64,000 nucleotides of DNA from the NCBI RefSeq assembly GCF_004335085.1, contig NZ_RQRS01000001.1, positions 248,001 to 312,000 of the forward strand, in the 5' to 3' direction. The notes under the pieces were generated by a model, which was not told the DNA's origin, made no database searches, and saw only the letters and a list, made by a program, of their open reading frames with translations. This document shows positions 25,252 to 36,505 of this stretch, in pieces. Numbering within the stretch: position 1 is the first letter of the stretch; each line of letters begins with the position of its first letter. The stretch comes from Pedobacter nototheniae (GTDB lineage: Bacteria > Bacteroidota > Bacteroidia > Sphingobacteriales > Sphingobacteriaceae). Both the position numbers and the translations under genes were made by a program.

Positions 25252-27336
25252 ATGAATGGCTTTTTTTCCGGTAATCTTATTTTATTTTTTCTGGGTTGTG
25301 TAGCGTTAGGCCTGTTATACGCATGGTTGCTTTATCGTGGCAATAAAAATCTCGATAAAAAACTTCAATACATTCTAGCAACTTTAAGAGTAATTGTGGT
25401 TTCTGCGATTGCGTGGTTACTTTTTGCACCCTTAATTAAAACATTAAATTATACGTTAGATAAACCAATTATTATTATCGGACAAGATAATTCCTTATCT
25501 GTAGGGCAGATAAAAGCTGCAGGCTTTGATCAGAAGCTATATGAACAAAATTTAAAAAAATTGCAGAATAAGCTTGCCGATAAATATGAAGTTAAAACCT
25601 ATAACTTTTCTGATTCCGTTGCCGAGGGTTTTGACTTTAAAAACCAAGGGAAATTAACAGATGTTTCAGCATTTTTTCAGAAAGTTAAAGATGAATATAC
25701 CAATAGAAATGTTGGTGCAATTATACTCGCTACCGATGGAATATTTAATCGTGGAGGAAATCCACTTTATACCATCAGTCAAATTAATGCCCCTATTTAT
25801 ACCATTGCTTTAGGCGATAGTATTCCAAAAAGAGATGTATTAATTGCGAATGTTAATTACAATAATATCGTTTATTTAGATGACGATTTTAACATTGAAG
25901 TGCAAGTACAAGCTTATCAGAGCAATGGCGAAAGTACTAATTTAACTGTTACTCAAAATGGGAGCAAAGTTATCCAACAAAATTTAAGCATCAATGCTAA
26001 TAACTTCGTAAAAACAATTTCATTAAAATTACATGCAGGCAAAATTGGAATACAAAAGTATACCGTGCAGCTTGGTGCTTTACAAAATGAAATTACAACT
26101 AAAAACAACAGCCAATCTTTTTATATTGAGGTTATTGACGGGCGCCAAAAGGTACTTCTTGCTGCTGCTGCCCCACATCCTGATTTAAGTGTTTTAAAAG
26201 AAGCAATATCTCTTAATAAACATTACGAGGCTAAATTAGTTCTCGCTGATGATTTGAATGCTATAGACCCTGCCAATTTCGATCTGGTTGTTTTATATCA
26301 GTTGCCCGATGCTCAAAATTTATATAAAAGCTTTTTACAAAAACTTACAGCGTCAAACAAACCTATTTGGTACATTTTGGGTGCTCAAAGCAATATAAAT
26401 GTATTTAATCAAATTCAAAATCAAGTTAATTTATCTTCTTCAAATGGTTCGTTACAAGAGGTTTATCCTGATATTGCCAATGGATTTACTGTTTTTAACT
26501 TATCAGAAGAAGATAAGAAGCTATTTTTAACTTTCGATCCTTTATTAATGCCATTTGGTAGGTTATCGGTTAATGCCAATGCAACACCAGTATTTAATCA
26601 ACGCATTGGCAAAGTTAGCACGCAATCTCCATTACTATTTTTTACTGCAGAGAATGGATTAAAAGCTGGTTATTTAGTAGGAGAGGGTTTATGGCGATGG
26701 AAATTATCGGAAGCAGAAAACGAGGCTCCAAAATCTGTTTTAAATGATTTAATTTCCAATGCCATTCAATATCTTTCCGTGAAGGATGATAAACGCAGAT
26801 TTAAAGTTTTTACTTCAAAGTCAGCTTATGATGAAAATGAAAGTATCCAATTTAATGGAACCCTTTATAACGAAAGCTATCAACCAATAAATGAGCCTGA
26901 AGTGAATTTACAGCTTAAAAATGAAGCTGGTAAAGTTTTTAGCTATACTTTTTCTAAAACGGAAAGCGGTTATCGGCTTGATGCAGGATCCATGCCAGCG
27001 GGAAATTATACTTATAATGCCAATACTACTTTGGGTGGTAAAAAGTTTACCGCAAACGGAAGTTTTTATATCAATGCATTAATTGCTGAGTATCAACAAA
27101 CCACAGCTAACCACCAGTTGCTTAATACAATTGCTACGCAAAGTAATGGTAAATTATTTATGCCTGCCAATTTATTGAATATAGCGGATGAGATTTTAAA
27201 GAACGAAAATATAAAAACAGTAAGTTATGAGGATCGCCGTTACGACGAATTAATTAATATGAAATGGTTATTCGGATTAATATTAATTTTGCTCGGTACA
27301 GAGTGGTTTTTACGGAAAAGAAATGGAGAATTATAA
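25252..27336 (+). CDS. Membrane-anchored VWA-like protein
   Basis: This 694-aa protein has two N-terminal membrane helices (about 5-25 and 40-60). A von Willebrand A-like region follows, in which the metal site reads QDNSLS (DxSxS) and a later strand reads ILATDGIFN. Next come Ig-like beta domains (about 190-290 and 520-620), and a last membrane helix WLFGLILILLGTEWFL at the C-terminus. The plan resembles Bat-type and 'glutamine amidotransferase-like' large membrane proteins of Bacteroidota. The substrate and role are unknown. It is followed after 12 bp by the TRIC gene, so the two are probably cotranscribed. Confidence 0.72.
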   Translation: MNGFFSGNLILFFLGCVALGLLYAWLLYRGNKNLDKKLQYILATLRVIVVSAIAWLLFAPLIKTLNYTLDKPIIIIGQDNSLSVGQIKAAGFDQKLYEQNLKKLQNKLADKYEVKTYNFSDSVAEGFDFKNQGKLTDVSAFFQKVKDEYTNRNVGAIILATDGIFNRGGNPLYTISQINAPIYTIALGDSIPKRDVLIANVNYNNIVYLDDDFNIEVQVQAYQSNGESTNLTVTQNGSKVIQQNLSINANNFVKTISLKLHAGKIGIQKYTVQLGALQNEITTKNNSQSFYIEVIDGRQKVLLAAAAPHPDLSVLKEAISLNKHYEAKLVLADDLNAIDPANFDLVVLYQLPDAQNLYKSFLQKLTASNKPIWYILGAQSNINVFNQIQNQVNLSSSNGSLQEVYPDIANGFTVFNLSEEDKKLFLTFDPLLMPFGRLSVNANATPVFNQRIGKVSTQSPLLFFTAENGLKAGYLVGEGLWRWKLSEAENEAPKSVLNDLISNAIQYLSVKDDKRRFKVFTSKSAYDENESIQFNGTLYNESYQPINEPEVNLQLKNEAGKVFSYTFSKTESGYRLDAGSMPAGNYTYNANTTLGGKKFTANGSFYINALIAEYQQTTANHQLLNTIATQSNGKLFMPANLLNIADEILKNENIKTVSYEDRRYDELINMKWLFGLILILLGTEWFLRKRNGEL

Positions 27337-27348
27337 TCTTCTAACCAA

Positions 27349-27960
27349 ATGGATATTAGTACAACAGAAACAATTGAGGTTTTAGGAACCATATCTTTTG
27401 CCATATCGGGTACTTTTGCGGCTATGCAAAAACGGCTTGATCCTTTTGGCGTGCTTATTATTGCATTTGTAACCTCTATTGGTGGCGGTACCGTTCGAGA
27501 TTTGCTTTTAGGTGATACACCTGTAGCCTGGATGCGAGATGTAAGAATCTGTTTATTAATTTTGTTTACCTCAATTGCCACCATATTTTTTAAAACTCAC
27601 ATCAAGAAATTTAAAGTGACTCTTTTCCTTTTTGATAGTTTAGGTTTAGGTCTTTTTACCATGTTAGGCTTGCAAAAGGGAATTGCTTTTGGCCTTAGTC
27701 CAGGTATTTGTGTGGCTTTAGGAACTATTACAGGTTGTTTTGGTGGTATTATCAGAGATACTCTACTAAATACTATTCCTCTAATTTTTAGAAAAGAAAT
27801 ATATGCAACTGCCTGTATTTTAGGTGGAATCCTTTATTTTATATTGATTCAGTTTTCGCTTAGTGTAGTTGTTGCAAAGCTAATTGTGATTGCCTTTATA
27901 TTTGTAATCAGAATATTGGTTGTGAGGTATAAACTTACACTTCCTAAATTTGTTTATTGA
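27349..27960 (+). CDS. TRIC-family cation channel / YicG-like membrane protein
   Basis: This 203-aa protein has seven hydrophobic helices in two inverted repeats, each with the signature glycine motif: SIGGGTVRDLLLGDTPVAW and GCFGGIIRDTLLNTIP. These are the hallmarks of the bacterial UPF0126/YicG family, whose structures resemble trimeric intracellular cation channels. Transport of monovalent cations or of small amino acids has been proposed for relatives. It closely follows the VWA-like gene. Confidence 0.9.
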   Translation: MDISTTETIEVLGTISFAISGTFAAMQKRLDPFGVLIIAFVTSIGGGTVRDLLLGDTPVAWMRDVRICLLILFTSIATIFFKTHIKKFKVTLFLFDSLGLGLFTMLGLQKGIAFGLSPGICVALGTITGCFGGIIRDTLLNTIPLIFRKEIYATACILGGILYFILIQFSLSVVVAKLIVIAFIFVIRILVVRYKLTLPKFVY

Positions 27961-28003
27961 GTAAAAAAGCTTAAATCAAGTACTTAGAGAACGAATAAGA
28001 GAT

Positions 28004-28300
28004 TTATTTCTTCTCTTCGTGGATAATTACATAAACATCTTCATTATCTTTTTTCATGAAGTATTTTTCACGAGCAAACTTTTCTGCAGTATTTAGATTG
28101 GTATTTAACTCATTTAAATCTTTTTTAACCTGAGCGGTTTCCTTCTCGAAATATTCTTTTTCTTCTTGAAGCTTATTCGCCTGGCTACGATACTCATATT
28201 GAGAAAGCATATCATTCTTATCGAAAAATAGCATCCACACGATAAAGGCAATGGTTGCCAGGAAATACTTATTGCGGAAAAGGTCTATTAATCGTTTCAT
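28004..28300 (-). CDS. FtsB/DivIC-like septum formation initiator
   Basis: From the ATG at 28300 the product is 98 aa: a short cytoplasmic start MKRLIDLFRNKYF, one membrane helix (about 14-28, containing FIVWMLFF), and a coiled coil QANKLQEEKEYFEKETAQVK. The family-typical end AEKFAREKYFMKKDNEDVYVI follows. FtsB-like proteins link early and late divisome components with FtsL and FtsQ. The open frame extends 18 codons upstream, but the -7 box at 28352-28359 and the family N-terminus support the internal ATG. It lies next to enolase as in many bacteria. Confidence 0.85.
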   Translation of the reverse strand: MKRLIDLFRNKYFLATIAFIVWMLFFDKNDMLSQYEYRSQANKLQEEKEYFEKETAQVKKDLNELNTNLNTAEKFAREKYFMKKDNEDVYVIIHEEKK

Positions 28301-28351
28301 AATCTGAAATATGAGTCTGGATATATGCAAATGGCATGCAAAACCCTTCCG

Positions 28352-28359
28352 CAAATATA
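28352..28359 (-). promoter_or_regulatory. -7 box TATATTTG for the FtsB-like gene
   Basis: The minus strand reads TATATTTG, 51 bases before the ATG at 28300 and downstream of the enolase terminator. Confidence 0.5.
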
Positions 28360-28370
28360 GTATTAAAATA

Positions 28371-28405
28371 AAAACATCCGAAGATTTAAAATCTCCGGAT
28401 GTTTT
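28371..28405 (-). terminator. Intrinsic terminator after enolase
   Basis: AAAACATCCG (28371-28380) pairs with CGGATGTTTT (28396-28405 region); inner AGATTT/AAATCT extends the stem with one mismatch. On the minus strand a T-rich tail follows. Confidence 0.85.
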
Positions 28406-28432
28406 ACAAATAAGTTTTTCAACTTATTAACA

Positions 28433-29827
<1,395 letters not shown>

Positions 29828-30025
29828 TTAAACGGCTTAATATTACATTAGTAATTCGGGTTTAATTTGCAGTTAATCTTAAGTTAATATTTATGCATCT
29901 CCCTCTGTACTACCTTAGCTTTAAATTTATAACAGCCTACTTTTTGGTTTATAGAAGTCCTTTTTTATAAGTTACGCTGTGCAGCTGTTCAATGGAAAAT
30001 AAATTTTATAATTTTATTTTAGTTA

Positions 30026-30817
30026 ATGTTATCTTGTATTTCATTTAGATCCGTTAAGGTGAATAAAAAGGTAGGCATTAGCGCAGCATCGATTTTAATT
30101 ATTGTTTTGGCAATAGGCAGAATGTTTATTTCTGATCAAAAGGAAAAAATAGAAGCGGAGAATAATAAATTAATGGCTGGCATTAGAAAAGCTTACTTAA
30201 TTAAAAAACAACGGTCCGATTTCTCAATAGACAGTCTTTTAAAGCTTCAGGGGAAAATATACCTTTATACCAATGATCGTGAAGCTCAATTAGCTTGGGC
30301 TCCTAACCTGGAAAACTACAGTTATACTTCAACTAAGGCGATGATTTCTGATGCGATAATGGCAGAAAAATTTGTGAATAAAAAAGATTCTCTTGGGTTT
30401 TTATTGCTTTTAAAAACAGGAAGTAATGCTATTTATCCAGTTAATAAAGGCATAATGTTAAACCAAGCAAATAAAAAAATATGGTTTGTTGGTTTAGATT
30501 ATAAAAATAAAACACCCGATACGGCAAAAACCTCATTAAGTAAACAGCCTTTCTTCACCAATTGGGGGATAGGTTTTAACGATGTTGAGCAGGTAAATAC
30601 AAAAATGCTGAGCAACGGATATACATTAGGAAGTGCTTTTTTGGCTAAGAATAGCAAAAGTTTCTTTTTTTACATGGTGGGTTATGATCAAGATAATCAC
30701 CAAATTGGGATAGATTCACTAGGATTTGTAAAAGCAACAAAAGTCTTTTCCAACCTGCTGGAACGAGAAGGAGTTAAAACCAATAACTTTGTTATAAAAG
30801 CGTTTAATCACAGGTGA
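30026..30817 (+). CDS. Unknown protein with one N-terminal membrane helix
   Basis: I do not recognise this 263-aa product. A hydrophobic helix VGISAASILIIVLAIGRMFI (about residues 16-35) is followed by a charged coiled stretch DQKEKIEAENNKLMAGIRK. A soluble, mixed alpha/beta domain without Cys pairs or known catalytic motifs completes it. It is probably anchored in the inner membrane facing the periplasm. The start could also be a GTG at 30059 (VNKKVG), which would shorten the cytoplasmic tail. An inverted repeat at 30903-30932 may end the transcript. Confidence 0.6.
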   Translation: MLSCISFRSVKVNKKVGISAASILIIVLAIGRMFISDQKEKIEAENNKLMAGIRKAYLIKKQRSDFSIDSLLKLQGKIYLYTNDREAQLAWAPNLENYSYTSTKAMISDAIMAEKFVNKKDSLGFLLLLKTGSNAIYPVNKGIMLNQANKKIWFVGLDYKNKTPDTAKTSLSKQPFFTNWGIGFNDVEQVNTKMLSNGYTLGSAFLAKNSKSFFFYMVGYDQDNHQIGIDSLGFVKATKVFSNLLEREGVKTNNFVIKAFNHR

Positions 30818-30902
30818 TGAGTTTATAAATGGATTAAATCATCAGTATTATCAATTACAATGTTATTGGGTTCTTATCATTAAACGCTCTATATAATGAC
30901 CT

Positions 30903-30932
30903 CGACTAAATGTTAAAATATAGATTTAGTCG
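30903..30932 (+). terminator. Inverted repeat, possible terminator before the MscS gene
   Basis: CGACTAAAT (30903-30911) and ATTTAGTCG (30924-30932) form a perfect 9-bp stem with a 12-base loop, followed by TTTATAAATT. Confidence 0.5.
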
Positions 30933-30943
30933 TTTATAAATTC

Positions 30944-30951
30944 TAATTTTG
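30944..30951 (+). promoter_or_regulatory. -7 box TAATTTTG for the MscS-type gene
   Basis: TAATTTTG matches TAnnTTTG, 69 bases before the ATG at 31021 and right after the inverted repeat. Confidence 0.45.
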
Positions 30952-31020
30952 TATTCCCTATTGAGTACAAACCCATTGCACAACATTACTACGTTTTATT
31001 TTTTTTAGTTTACAATTTAC

Positions 31021-33387
31021 ATGGTTTTAAAAGGTCTTTTGAAAAATGGTATTCGCAATTTTCTTTGCGTATTATTATTGTTGTCGGTTTTGCAAGTATC
31101 TGCACAACATAAAGTCAACCCGAAAGCCAAAGTTGAAACTAAAGATATAGACGAAAGTGAGGTGCCCGTTTTAGTCAATAAAATTGAAACTTATAATTTC
31201 ATAATAGATCGGAATAAATTTTTGTTGCAACGCGGTTATGATGTAAGTAAAATTGAAAAGGCGCTACCTGATATAGAAAAGAAAGTAAAAGGATTTAAGG
31301 CGAGGTTTGAAAAGAGCGGTCAGCAAATGAATTTGCGCAGCCTAAATAGTGCGGTTATTTTATTGAGCGAAGTTTCTGATAACTTAGCCGATTATAAAAC
31401 AATTCTTTCTGGCTATACCGCCGAACTTGCAAAAAGCAAAGCTGATTTAAAGAAAATTATCAATGATGCAGGCTTAAAAGTTGCCGTAGAAGATTCTACT
31501 TTAAGAACCCAACTAACGGATGTAATTAACGAAGGCAGAAACGCAAACCTGTTGGAAAATAAAACCCTAACCAAGATAAATCTCTTAAGTAGCCGGATTT
31601 CTGTAAATCTGTTGCAAACAAAAAACCTTTCTTCTGATATGCTTTATCTATCCATCTCGAAGAAAATTAATATGTGGTCGCAAGAAGAATCTCCTTTATT
31701 TAAAGCGAAAAGCAGCGAGTACGAGAGCTCATTTCTTGAAGTAATATTTAAAGCTTTAGACCGATCCTGGAAAATAATTCTAATTTATCTCTCGGCTAAA
31801 ATCGGCATAATTGTACTTAGCTTGTTCATTTTTATTGTTGTAACCGGTTGGATGGTTTCTAACATGCGCAGGATAAAGAAAATGGAAGATGCTGAAAGCA
31901 TTTTGGTACAGGTTAAATTCCTAAAGAGAAGTGTTATTATAGCTTCTTTAATGGGCTTTTTTACTTATATCCCTTTTCTATTTGCAAACCCAACGATGTC
32001 ACTGCTCCATACTTTTGAAGTTTTCAGACTGGCTGCTTTATGTTTTCTTCTTCCACCGTTTTTAACAAAAGAAGCAAGAATATTATGGTTTAGCTTAAGT
32101 GGTTTGTGGGTTTTTTATGCGTTGGATGATGTTCTTTTAGATTCGGCTTTTGGCGAACGTTGGTGTTTATTTATAGCTGGGGTTATGCTCCTGGTGTTAT
32201 GTATTCAAATTTTAAGGAAACGGACGCTGCTTTTTGTGCAATTAGAACCATCGCCCGCTACAAAGGCTTTGATTATTTTTACGATAGTTCAAGTTGTACT
32301 ATCTATCTTTTTTAATTTAACAGGGCGTGTTTCCTTAGCCAAGATTTTTGGCGTAAGTGCCATTCAATGTTTAATGTTGGGTATTACCCTAAAAGTATTT
32401 TGTACGATGGTTTTAGAAGCTATTTACCTGCAAACCGAAGCTTATCAATCCAGTCGTTTTTCCGATTTCATCAACTTTAAAGAGTTACAACACCGTTTTC
32501 AAACCTATTTATGGGTTATTGCTTCTTTGGTATTCTTTATTTCCTTTGTTAGAAACATCACTCTATACGATTTATTAACCAACTCTGCTTCGCAGTTTTT
32601 TTACGAAACCAGAAGCATCGGAAGTTATAAATTCACTTTTGCCAGCATTGCCATATTCATCTGTATTATCTGGTTATCTTCTATCATATCGAGTTTTATT
32701 AGCTTTTTCTTTGGTCATGAAAAAGCTGTGGCTGGTGGCAAAAGAAATAGCTTAAATTCTATGATGTTGCTTATTCGTCTCGCCATTTGGACTGTGGGAT
32801 TTTTAATTGCCGTTGCAGCGGCAGGCATCCCTATCGACAGGCTTTCTATTATGTTGGGTGCTTTAGGTGTTGGTATAGGTTTTGGCTTGCAAAATATTGT
32901 AAACAATTTGGTGTCTGGTGTTATTCTGGCTTTTGAGCGTCCAATCCAAATTGGCGATCAGATAGAAATTGGAACAAAGGCTGGAGTTGTGAAAGAAATT
33001 GGAGTTCGATCTAGCAAAATTCATAGTGCCGAAGGTTCGGATATTATTGTACCCAATGGAGATTTACTTTCGCAGCACTTAATCAACTGGACAATGCAGG
33101 ATCGTAGTAAACGGGTAGAATTTACTGTTGGTGTACCGTACGATACGAATTTAGAAGCGGCCAGAAAATTAATTTCAGATAAACTGGCGCTTAATGAAAG
33201 AGTATTACCGATGCCTAAACCTGTTATTATTTTACAAGATTTTGGGGAATATGCAATCGGAATTAGGGTTTTATTGTGGGTTGCAGATTTAAGCGTAGCT
33301 GGCGAAGTTAGAACAGAAGCTATGATTGATGTTAAATCTGTTTTATCTGAAGCAGGAATTCAACTGCAAGTAAGACCACTGAGCTAA
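31021..33387 (+). CDS. Large MscS-type mechanosensitive channel with periplasmic N-terminal domain
   Basis: This 788-aa protein has a signal peptide (about 1-29, ending VSAQ), then a helical, charged periplasmic region (about 30-240). Several membrane helices span about 250-600. The MscS core (about 590-788) carries the pore helix GALGVGIGFGLQNIVNNLVSG, the beta domain FERPIQIGDQIEI, and the C-terminal alpha/beta cage. Overall design resembles MscK/MscM-type channels that release solutes on hypo-osmotic shock. The stop codon abuts the stop of the convergent dacB gene with no base between. Confidence 0.9.
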   Translation: MVLKGLLKNGIRNFLCVLLLLSVLQVSAQHKVNPKAKVETKDIDESEVPVLVNKIETYNFIIDRNKFLLQRGYDVSKIEKALPDIEKKVKGFKARFEKSGQQMNLRSLNSAVILLSEVSDNLADYKTILSGYTAELAKSKADLKKIINDAGLKVAVEDSTLRTQLTDVINEGRNANLLENKTLTKINLLSSRISVNLLQTKNLSSDMLYLSISKKINMWSQEESPLFKAKSSEYESSFLEVIFKALDRSWKIILIYLSAKIGIIVLSLFIFIVVTGWMVSNMRRIKKMEDAESILVQVKFLKRSVIIASLMGFFTYIPFLFANPTMSLLHTFEVFRLAALCFLLPPFLTKEARILWFSLSGLWVFYALDDVLLDSAFGERWCLFIAGVMLLVLCIQILRKRTLLFVQLEPSPATKALIIFTIVQVVLSIFFNLTGRVSLAKIFGVSAIQCLMLGITLKVFCTMVLEAIYLQTEAYQSSRFSDFINFKELQHRFQTYLWVIASLVFFISFVRNITLYDLLTNSASQFFYETRSIGSYKFTFASIAIFICIIWLSSIISSFISFFFGHEKAVAGGKRNSLNSMMLLIRLAIWTVGFLIAVAAAGIPIDRLSIMLGALGVGIGFGLQNIVNNLVSGVILAFERPIQIGDQIEIGTKAGVVKEIGVRSSKIHSAEGSDIIVPNGDLLSQHLINWTMQDRSKRVEFTVGVPYDTNLEAARKLISDKLALNERVLPMPKPVIILQDFGEYAIGIRVLLWVADLSVAGEVRTEAMIDVKSVLSEAGIQLQVRPLS

Positions 33388-34797
33388 CTATTTCAATTCA
33401 TCTAAAACCCTAAATAATTTTTTATTAATGCCGCTTCCGCTATAATTATTAATGTTAATTACGATTACATATTTATTTCCAGCGGCATCGGTATGGTATC
33501 CTGCAAAGGCAGAAACATCGTTTATAGTTCCACTCTTGATCTTCATGCCATTATATTCCGGTAGGGCTTTATAGTAATCAGGATACCAGCTTTCTTTCTG
33601 AATTTGGAATAAAATATTTGCCATTGCCGCGGTTGTAACTCTATCGCCTGGTGATAAACCACTGCCATCAATAATATTTAATGCGCTTTTATCAATGCCT
33701 TTGTTGCTCCAGAAATTAATTTCTGTTTCAGCTCCTTTAGCAGTTGTAGCGGGTTTGCCAGCTTTTAAAGCAATGGTTTTTAAAAGCGTTTCTCCATATA
33801 AATTGATGCTTTTCTTCAAAAACCAAAAAGTTATTTCGCTTAAAGTAGGGGAGTTAATGGTACTTATTTTTTGAGCAATAGCAGGAACAGCCTGATTATT
33901 TAAGGCGAGTAATCTTGCAGTTGTAGCTTGCTGACTGATGCTAATACCCAAACGTTTTAAAGTGTCTTGTAAGCGATAAGCGCAATCAAAAGCAGGGTCT
34001 GGCAAGGCGATCGAAATTCCAGATTTACCAATGCCCATGCCCCAGCTGCCACGCAGGTAAGCAACATTGCTATAAGGAGGGAAAAAAGCATATGCATTAT
34101 CACCAGAACCTGAACTGCCGGTTTTTAGTTCATTTACAATTTTTACATAAGGTGTTTCGGGTACTGTTTTTATAATGCTGACGGCATCACCAGTACTATT
34201 TCCTGGTTTTAGGTGTATATCGAACTGATTTTCTCTCCATGCCAAACCAGAAGTTCCTGCGCCGTAGTAATTTCCAATATCCTGCCAAACCCAACCTTCG
34301 GGCGTAGTTTGTGTACCGAAAATACTGTCATCACCAATTACAGAGCCTTCAATTTTTTTTATTCCAGCAGCTTTAATAGCTGTAACCCATTGATTTAAAA
34401 CTGCATTTTCTTTATTCTGATAACGCGAAGAACCAAGCGTAGGATCGCCACTACCGCCTATAATTAAATTACCTTTTAAGGTGCCATCTGCTGTAATATT
34501 TCCTGAATAAGCTAAAGTAGTTTGAAACTGAAAATCCTTTCCTAAAATGCTAAAAGCAGTTGCAGCAGTAATGGTTTTTAGTGTTGAAGCTGTGGCTAAG
34601 CCAATTTCTTCGTTTTTTGCAAAAAGTATTTTACCCGTATTTGCATCTAATACGCAAAGCGAAGTGATTGCATGTTTAGTTTGTTCATCAGCGAGCAAGC
34701 GATTAAAAGCACTTTCTAATTTTTGAATCCTATTTTGTGAAAAAACTGCGGTATTGAGCAATAAAAATAGAAGTACTATAACTTTTTTTGGTATCAT
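33388..34797 (-). CDS. dacB: D-alanyl-D-alanine carboxypeptidase/endopeptidase (PBP4, S13 family)
   Basis: This 469-aa protein has a signal peptide (about 1-20). It carries the penicillin-binding motifs of peptidase family S13: SxxK as Ser71-Thr-Leu-Lys74 (LATASTLKTI), the second motif in IIDGSGLSPGDRVT, and the KTG-equivalent KSGT in MKIKSGTINDVSAFAGY. The large insert between motifs 1 and 2 (GSGDPTLGSSRY, GWVWQDIGNYYGAG) is typical of PBP4/DacB. It trims or cleaves peptidoglycan peptides in the periplasm. Note that the second motif reads SGLSPGD where many relatives have SxN. Confidence 0.92.
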   Translation of the reverse strand: MIPKKVIVLLFLLLNTAVFSQNRIQKLESAFNRLLADEQTKHAITSLCVLDANTGKILFAKNEEIGLATASTLKTITAATAFSILGKDFQFQTTLAYSGNITADGTLKGNLIIGGSGDPTLGSSRYQNKENAVLNQWVTAIKAAGIKKIEGSVIGDDSIFGTQTTPEGWVWQDIGNYYGAGTSGLAWRENQFDIHLKPGNSTGDAVSIIKTVPETPYVKIVNELKTGSSGSGDNAYAFFPPYSNVAYLRGSWGMGIGKSGISIALPDPAFDCAYRLQDTLKRLGISISQQATTARLLALNNQAVPAIAQKISTINSPTLSEITFWFLKKSINLYGETLLKTIALKAGKPATTAKGAETEINFWSNKGIDKSALNIIDGSGLSPGDRVTTAAMANILFQIQKESWYPDYYKALPEYNGMKIKSGTINDVSAFAGYHTDAAGNKYVIVININNYSGSGINKKLFRVLDELK

Positions 34798-34818
34798 ATT
34801 TTAAAATCTAAGGATAAA

Positions 34819-35844
34819 TTATTCATCCTCCTTTTTTGGCGTACGGTCGTAAATTTGAAATTGATCATAGGCATAATGAAGCTCTATAATCGTATTTCCT
34901 TTTTTCAAACTCGTAACAACTTTATCGTTTTTATCATTCACCGTAATTAGCAAAATCGGTTCGGAATTTCCTGGTAAAGATTGCAGTTTTTTAAAAGCCG
35001 ACAAAATTTCTTCGTCTTTAAAATACCATTGCACCCAATATTCTTTTTCTTTAGTGCCCCAAGTAAAATCTATTTCTTTAGGGATATTTTTGAAAGTGGG
35101 TATATTTCGGGGCTTTTCTTTATCTAATTCCCACCTTACCTGATTAAATGGATCAATTGTTAGCGCTTTCAAGGAATCAGGCAGTAGAAATTTTACCGAG
35201 TGAGGATATTCTTCCATTACCAGTGCTGTTTGAGTTGCAATATTTACTTTTTCCGTATTATTTCCATAATTACTGTTAAAAATTTCCCAGGTTTTATTTA
35301 CAGGTTTGGCCTGATGCTTTCCAATTTCGATGTATTTATCCAAATCACTTAACCAAGTTGTTATCTTCCCACCAGGCAATACTTCAGCAAAAAAATACAA
35401 TTGAATTTTATCTGGATTGGCCCTCGCATATTCTATGTTGTAGGATTTTGTGGTGTTTCGGAGTTGCCTTGCAAGATCATTAATAAGTTTATAAGGCAAT
35501 AAAAATTTACCACCATAAAATTTACGTTCAGTATAAGAATACCAACAAATATCCAAGCTATCGGGATAAAAGGCTTTTTCGAGTCCTTTTTCAGTATAAT
35601 TTATATCTTCCCGACCGGTATTTAATATTTTAGTTTTATTAATCTCATAGTTCCAGTTATTTGCGTAAAAAAAAGTACAATTAGCCACCTGTATTGTGTT
35701 CCCTGGCTTAGTATAAACACCGCTAGACCATTCAAACCTATCACCGGCCCTATAATTCTTCATTTTAACAATATTGGCGATGATAATAATGCCTAAAATA
35801 GCTGCTAAAACTACATTGATAATATTTTCTCTTTCTTTAAACAT
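34819..35844 (-). CDS. DUF2931-like membrane-anchored protein
   Basis: This 341-aa protein has one N-terminal membrane helix (NVVLAAILGIIIIANIV, about 10-26) and a soluble remainder. Phrases such as CWYSYTERKFYGGKFLLPYK and KIQLYFFAEVLPGGKITTWL resemble the DUF2931 family, common in Bacteroidota and of unknown function. It is the last gene of a six-gene minus-strand operon that includes LemA and a GIDE-type protein, with only 10 bases to the gene before it. Confidence 0.6.
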   Translation of the reverse strand: MFKERENIINVVLAAILGIIIIANIVKMKNYRAGDRFEWSSGVYTKPGNTIQVANCTFFYANNWNYEINKTKILNTGREDINYTEKGLEKAFYPDSLDICWYSYTERKFYGGKFLLPYKLINDLARQLRNTTKSYNIEYARANPDKIQLYFFAEVLPGGKITTWLSDLDKYIEIGKHQAKPVNKTWEIFNSNYGNNTEKVNIATQTALVMEEYPHSVKFLLPDSLKALTIDPFNQVRWELDKEKPRNIPTFKNIPKEIDFTWGTKEKEYWVQWYFKDEEILSAFKKLQSLPGNSEPILLITVNDKNDKVVTSLKKGNTIIELHYAYDQFQIYDRTPKKEDE

Positions 35845-35854
35845 AGGATAAATA

Positions 35855-36130
35855 TTAATGTAAGTAGGCGCCAGCCATGCCAGCTAGGTAAACAAGTCCT
35901 ATCATGGATAACACAAAAATCAAGCTCCAGATAATTAATACAATTTTGAAAACTTTGCGGTAAACCGTGTTCTTATTGCTAAAGAAAAAAATAAATATCA
36001 ATAGTACTTCTATCGCAATCGGAATGGCAAAATACGGAGTTGTTTCTGATGGATGTTCCCCCTGATTGTAGAAGATTAAAATGCCAATGGCAATTCCAAA
36101 AAGCAGGAGTAAAGTTACAGGAACTTTCAT
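35855..36130 (-). CDS. Small membrane protein, three helices
   Basis: This 91-aa protein is not recognised as a family. Three hydrophobic segments occupy about 4-20, 34-51 and 62-86. A short polar loop after helix 1 contains EHPSETTPYFA. It lies 3 bases after the preceding operon gene and 10 before the next, so it is almost certainly cotranslated with them. Confidence 0.6.
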   Translation of the reverse strand: MKVPVTLLLLFGIAIGILIFYNQGEHPSETTPYFAIPIAIEVLLIFIFFFSNKNTVYRKVFKIVLIIWSLIFVLSMIGLVYLAGMAGAYLH

Positions 36131-36133
36131 AGG

Positions 36134-36505
36134 CTAGGATTTTCTATCAAAACTATAAAACCATTTTTTTAGCATTTGATAATTTAAAGTAGTAAATATG
36201 GAAATGCCAGCGAAAATGGTAATCCATATATAAATAATTTTAACGCCTGAGACATCATTTGCTAAAACCTTAAATAGAATAGTTGGGACTATGGCAACTA
36301 AAAAACAAATTCCTAATGATAACATTATGGGGTTTAAAAATTTACTTACTAAAATTGCAAGACCAATTTTTCTCAATATGATGGCAATAAGGATCATGGC
36401 CATTATTCCGAAAATTATTCCAGCGAAACCATAAATTAACACCAGATCTGGGTTTTTATTAATTTGATTTTCGTAACCAAAAAACTGCTCAAAGTTGAAT
36501 GCCAT
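36134..36505 (-). CDS. Small membrane protein, three helices, overlapping lemA
   Basis: The ATG at 36505 gives 123 aa starting MAFNFEQFFGYENQINKNPD. The longer open frame to 36532 would only add residues inside lemA. Hydrophobic segments lie at about 22-42, 55-78 and 88-110. No family is recognised. It overlaps the end of lemA by 17 bases, suggesting translational coupling. Confidence 0.55.
   Translation of the reverse strand: MAFNFEQFFGYENQINKNPDLVLIYGFAGIIFGIMAMILIAIILRKIGLAILVSKFLNPIMLSLGICFLVAIVPTILFKVLANDVSGVKIIYIWITIFAGISIFTTLNYQMLKKWFYSFDRKS

Noticed and set aside
28301..28354. 18-codon extension of the FtsB-like protein
   Set aside because: It contains the -7 box and has no family similarity; the internal ATG at 28300 fits the family N-terminus.
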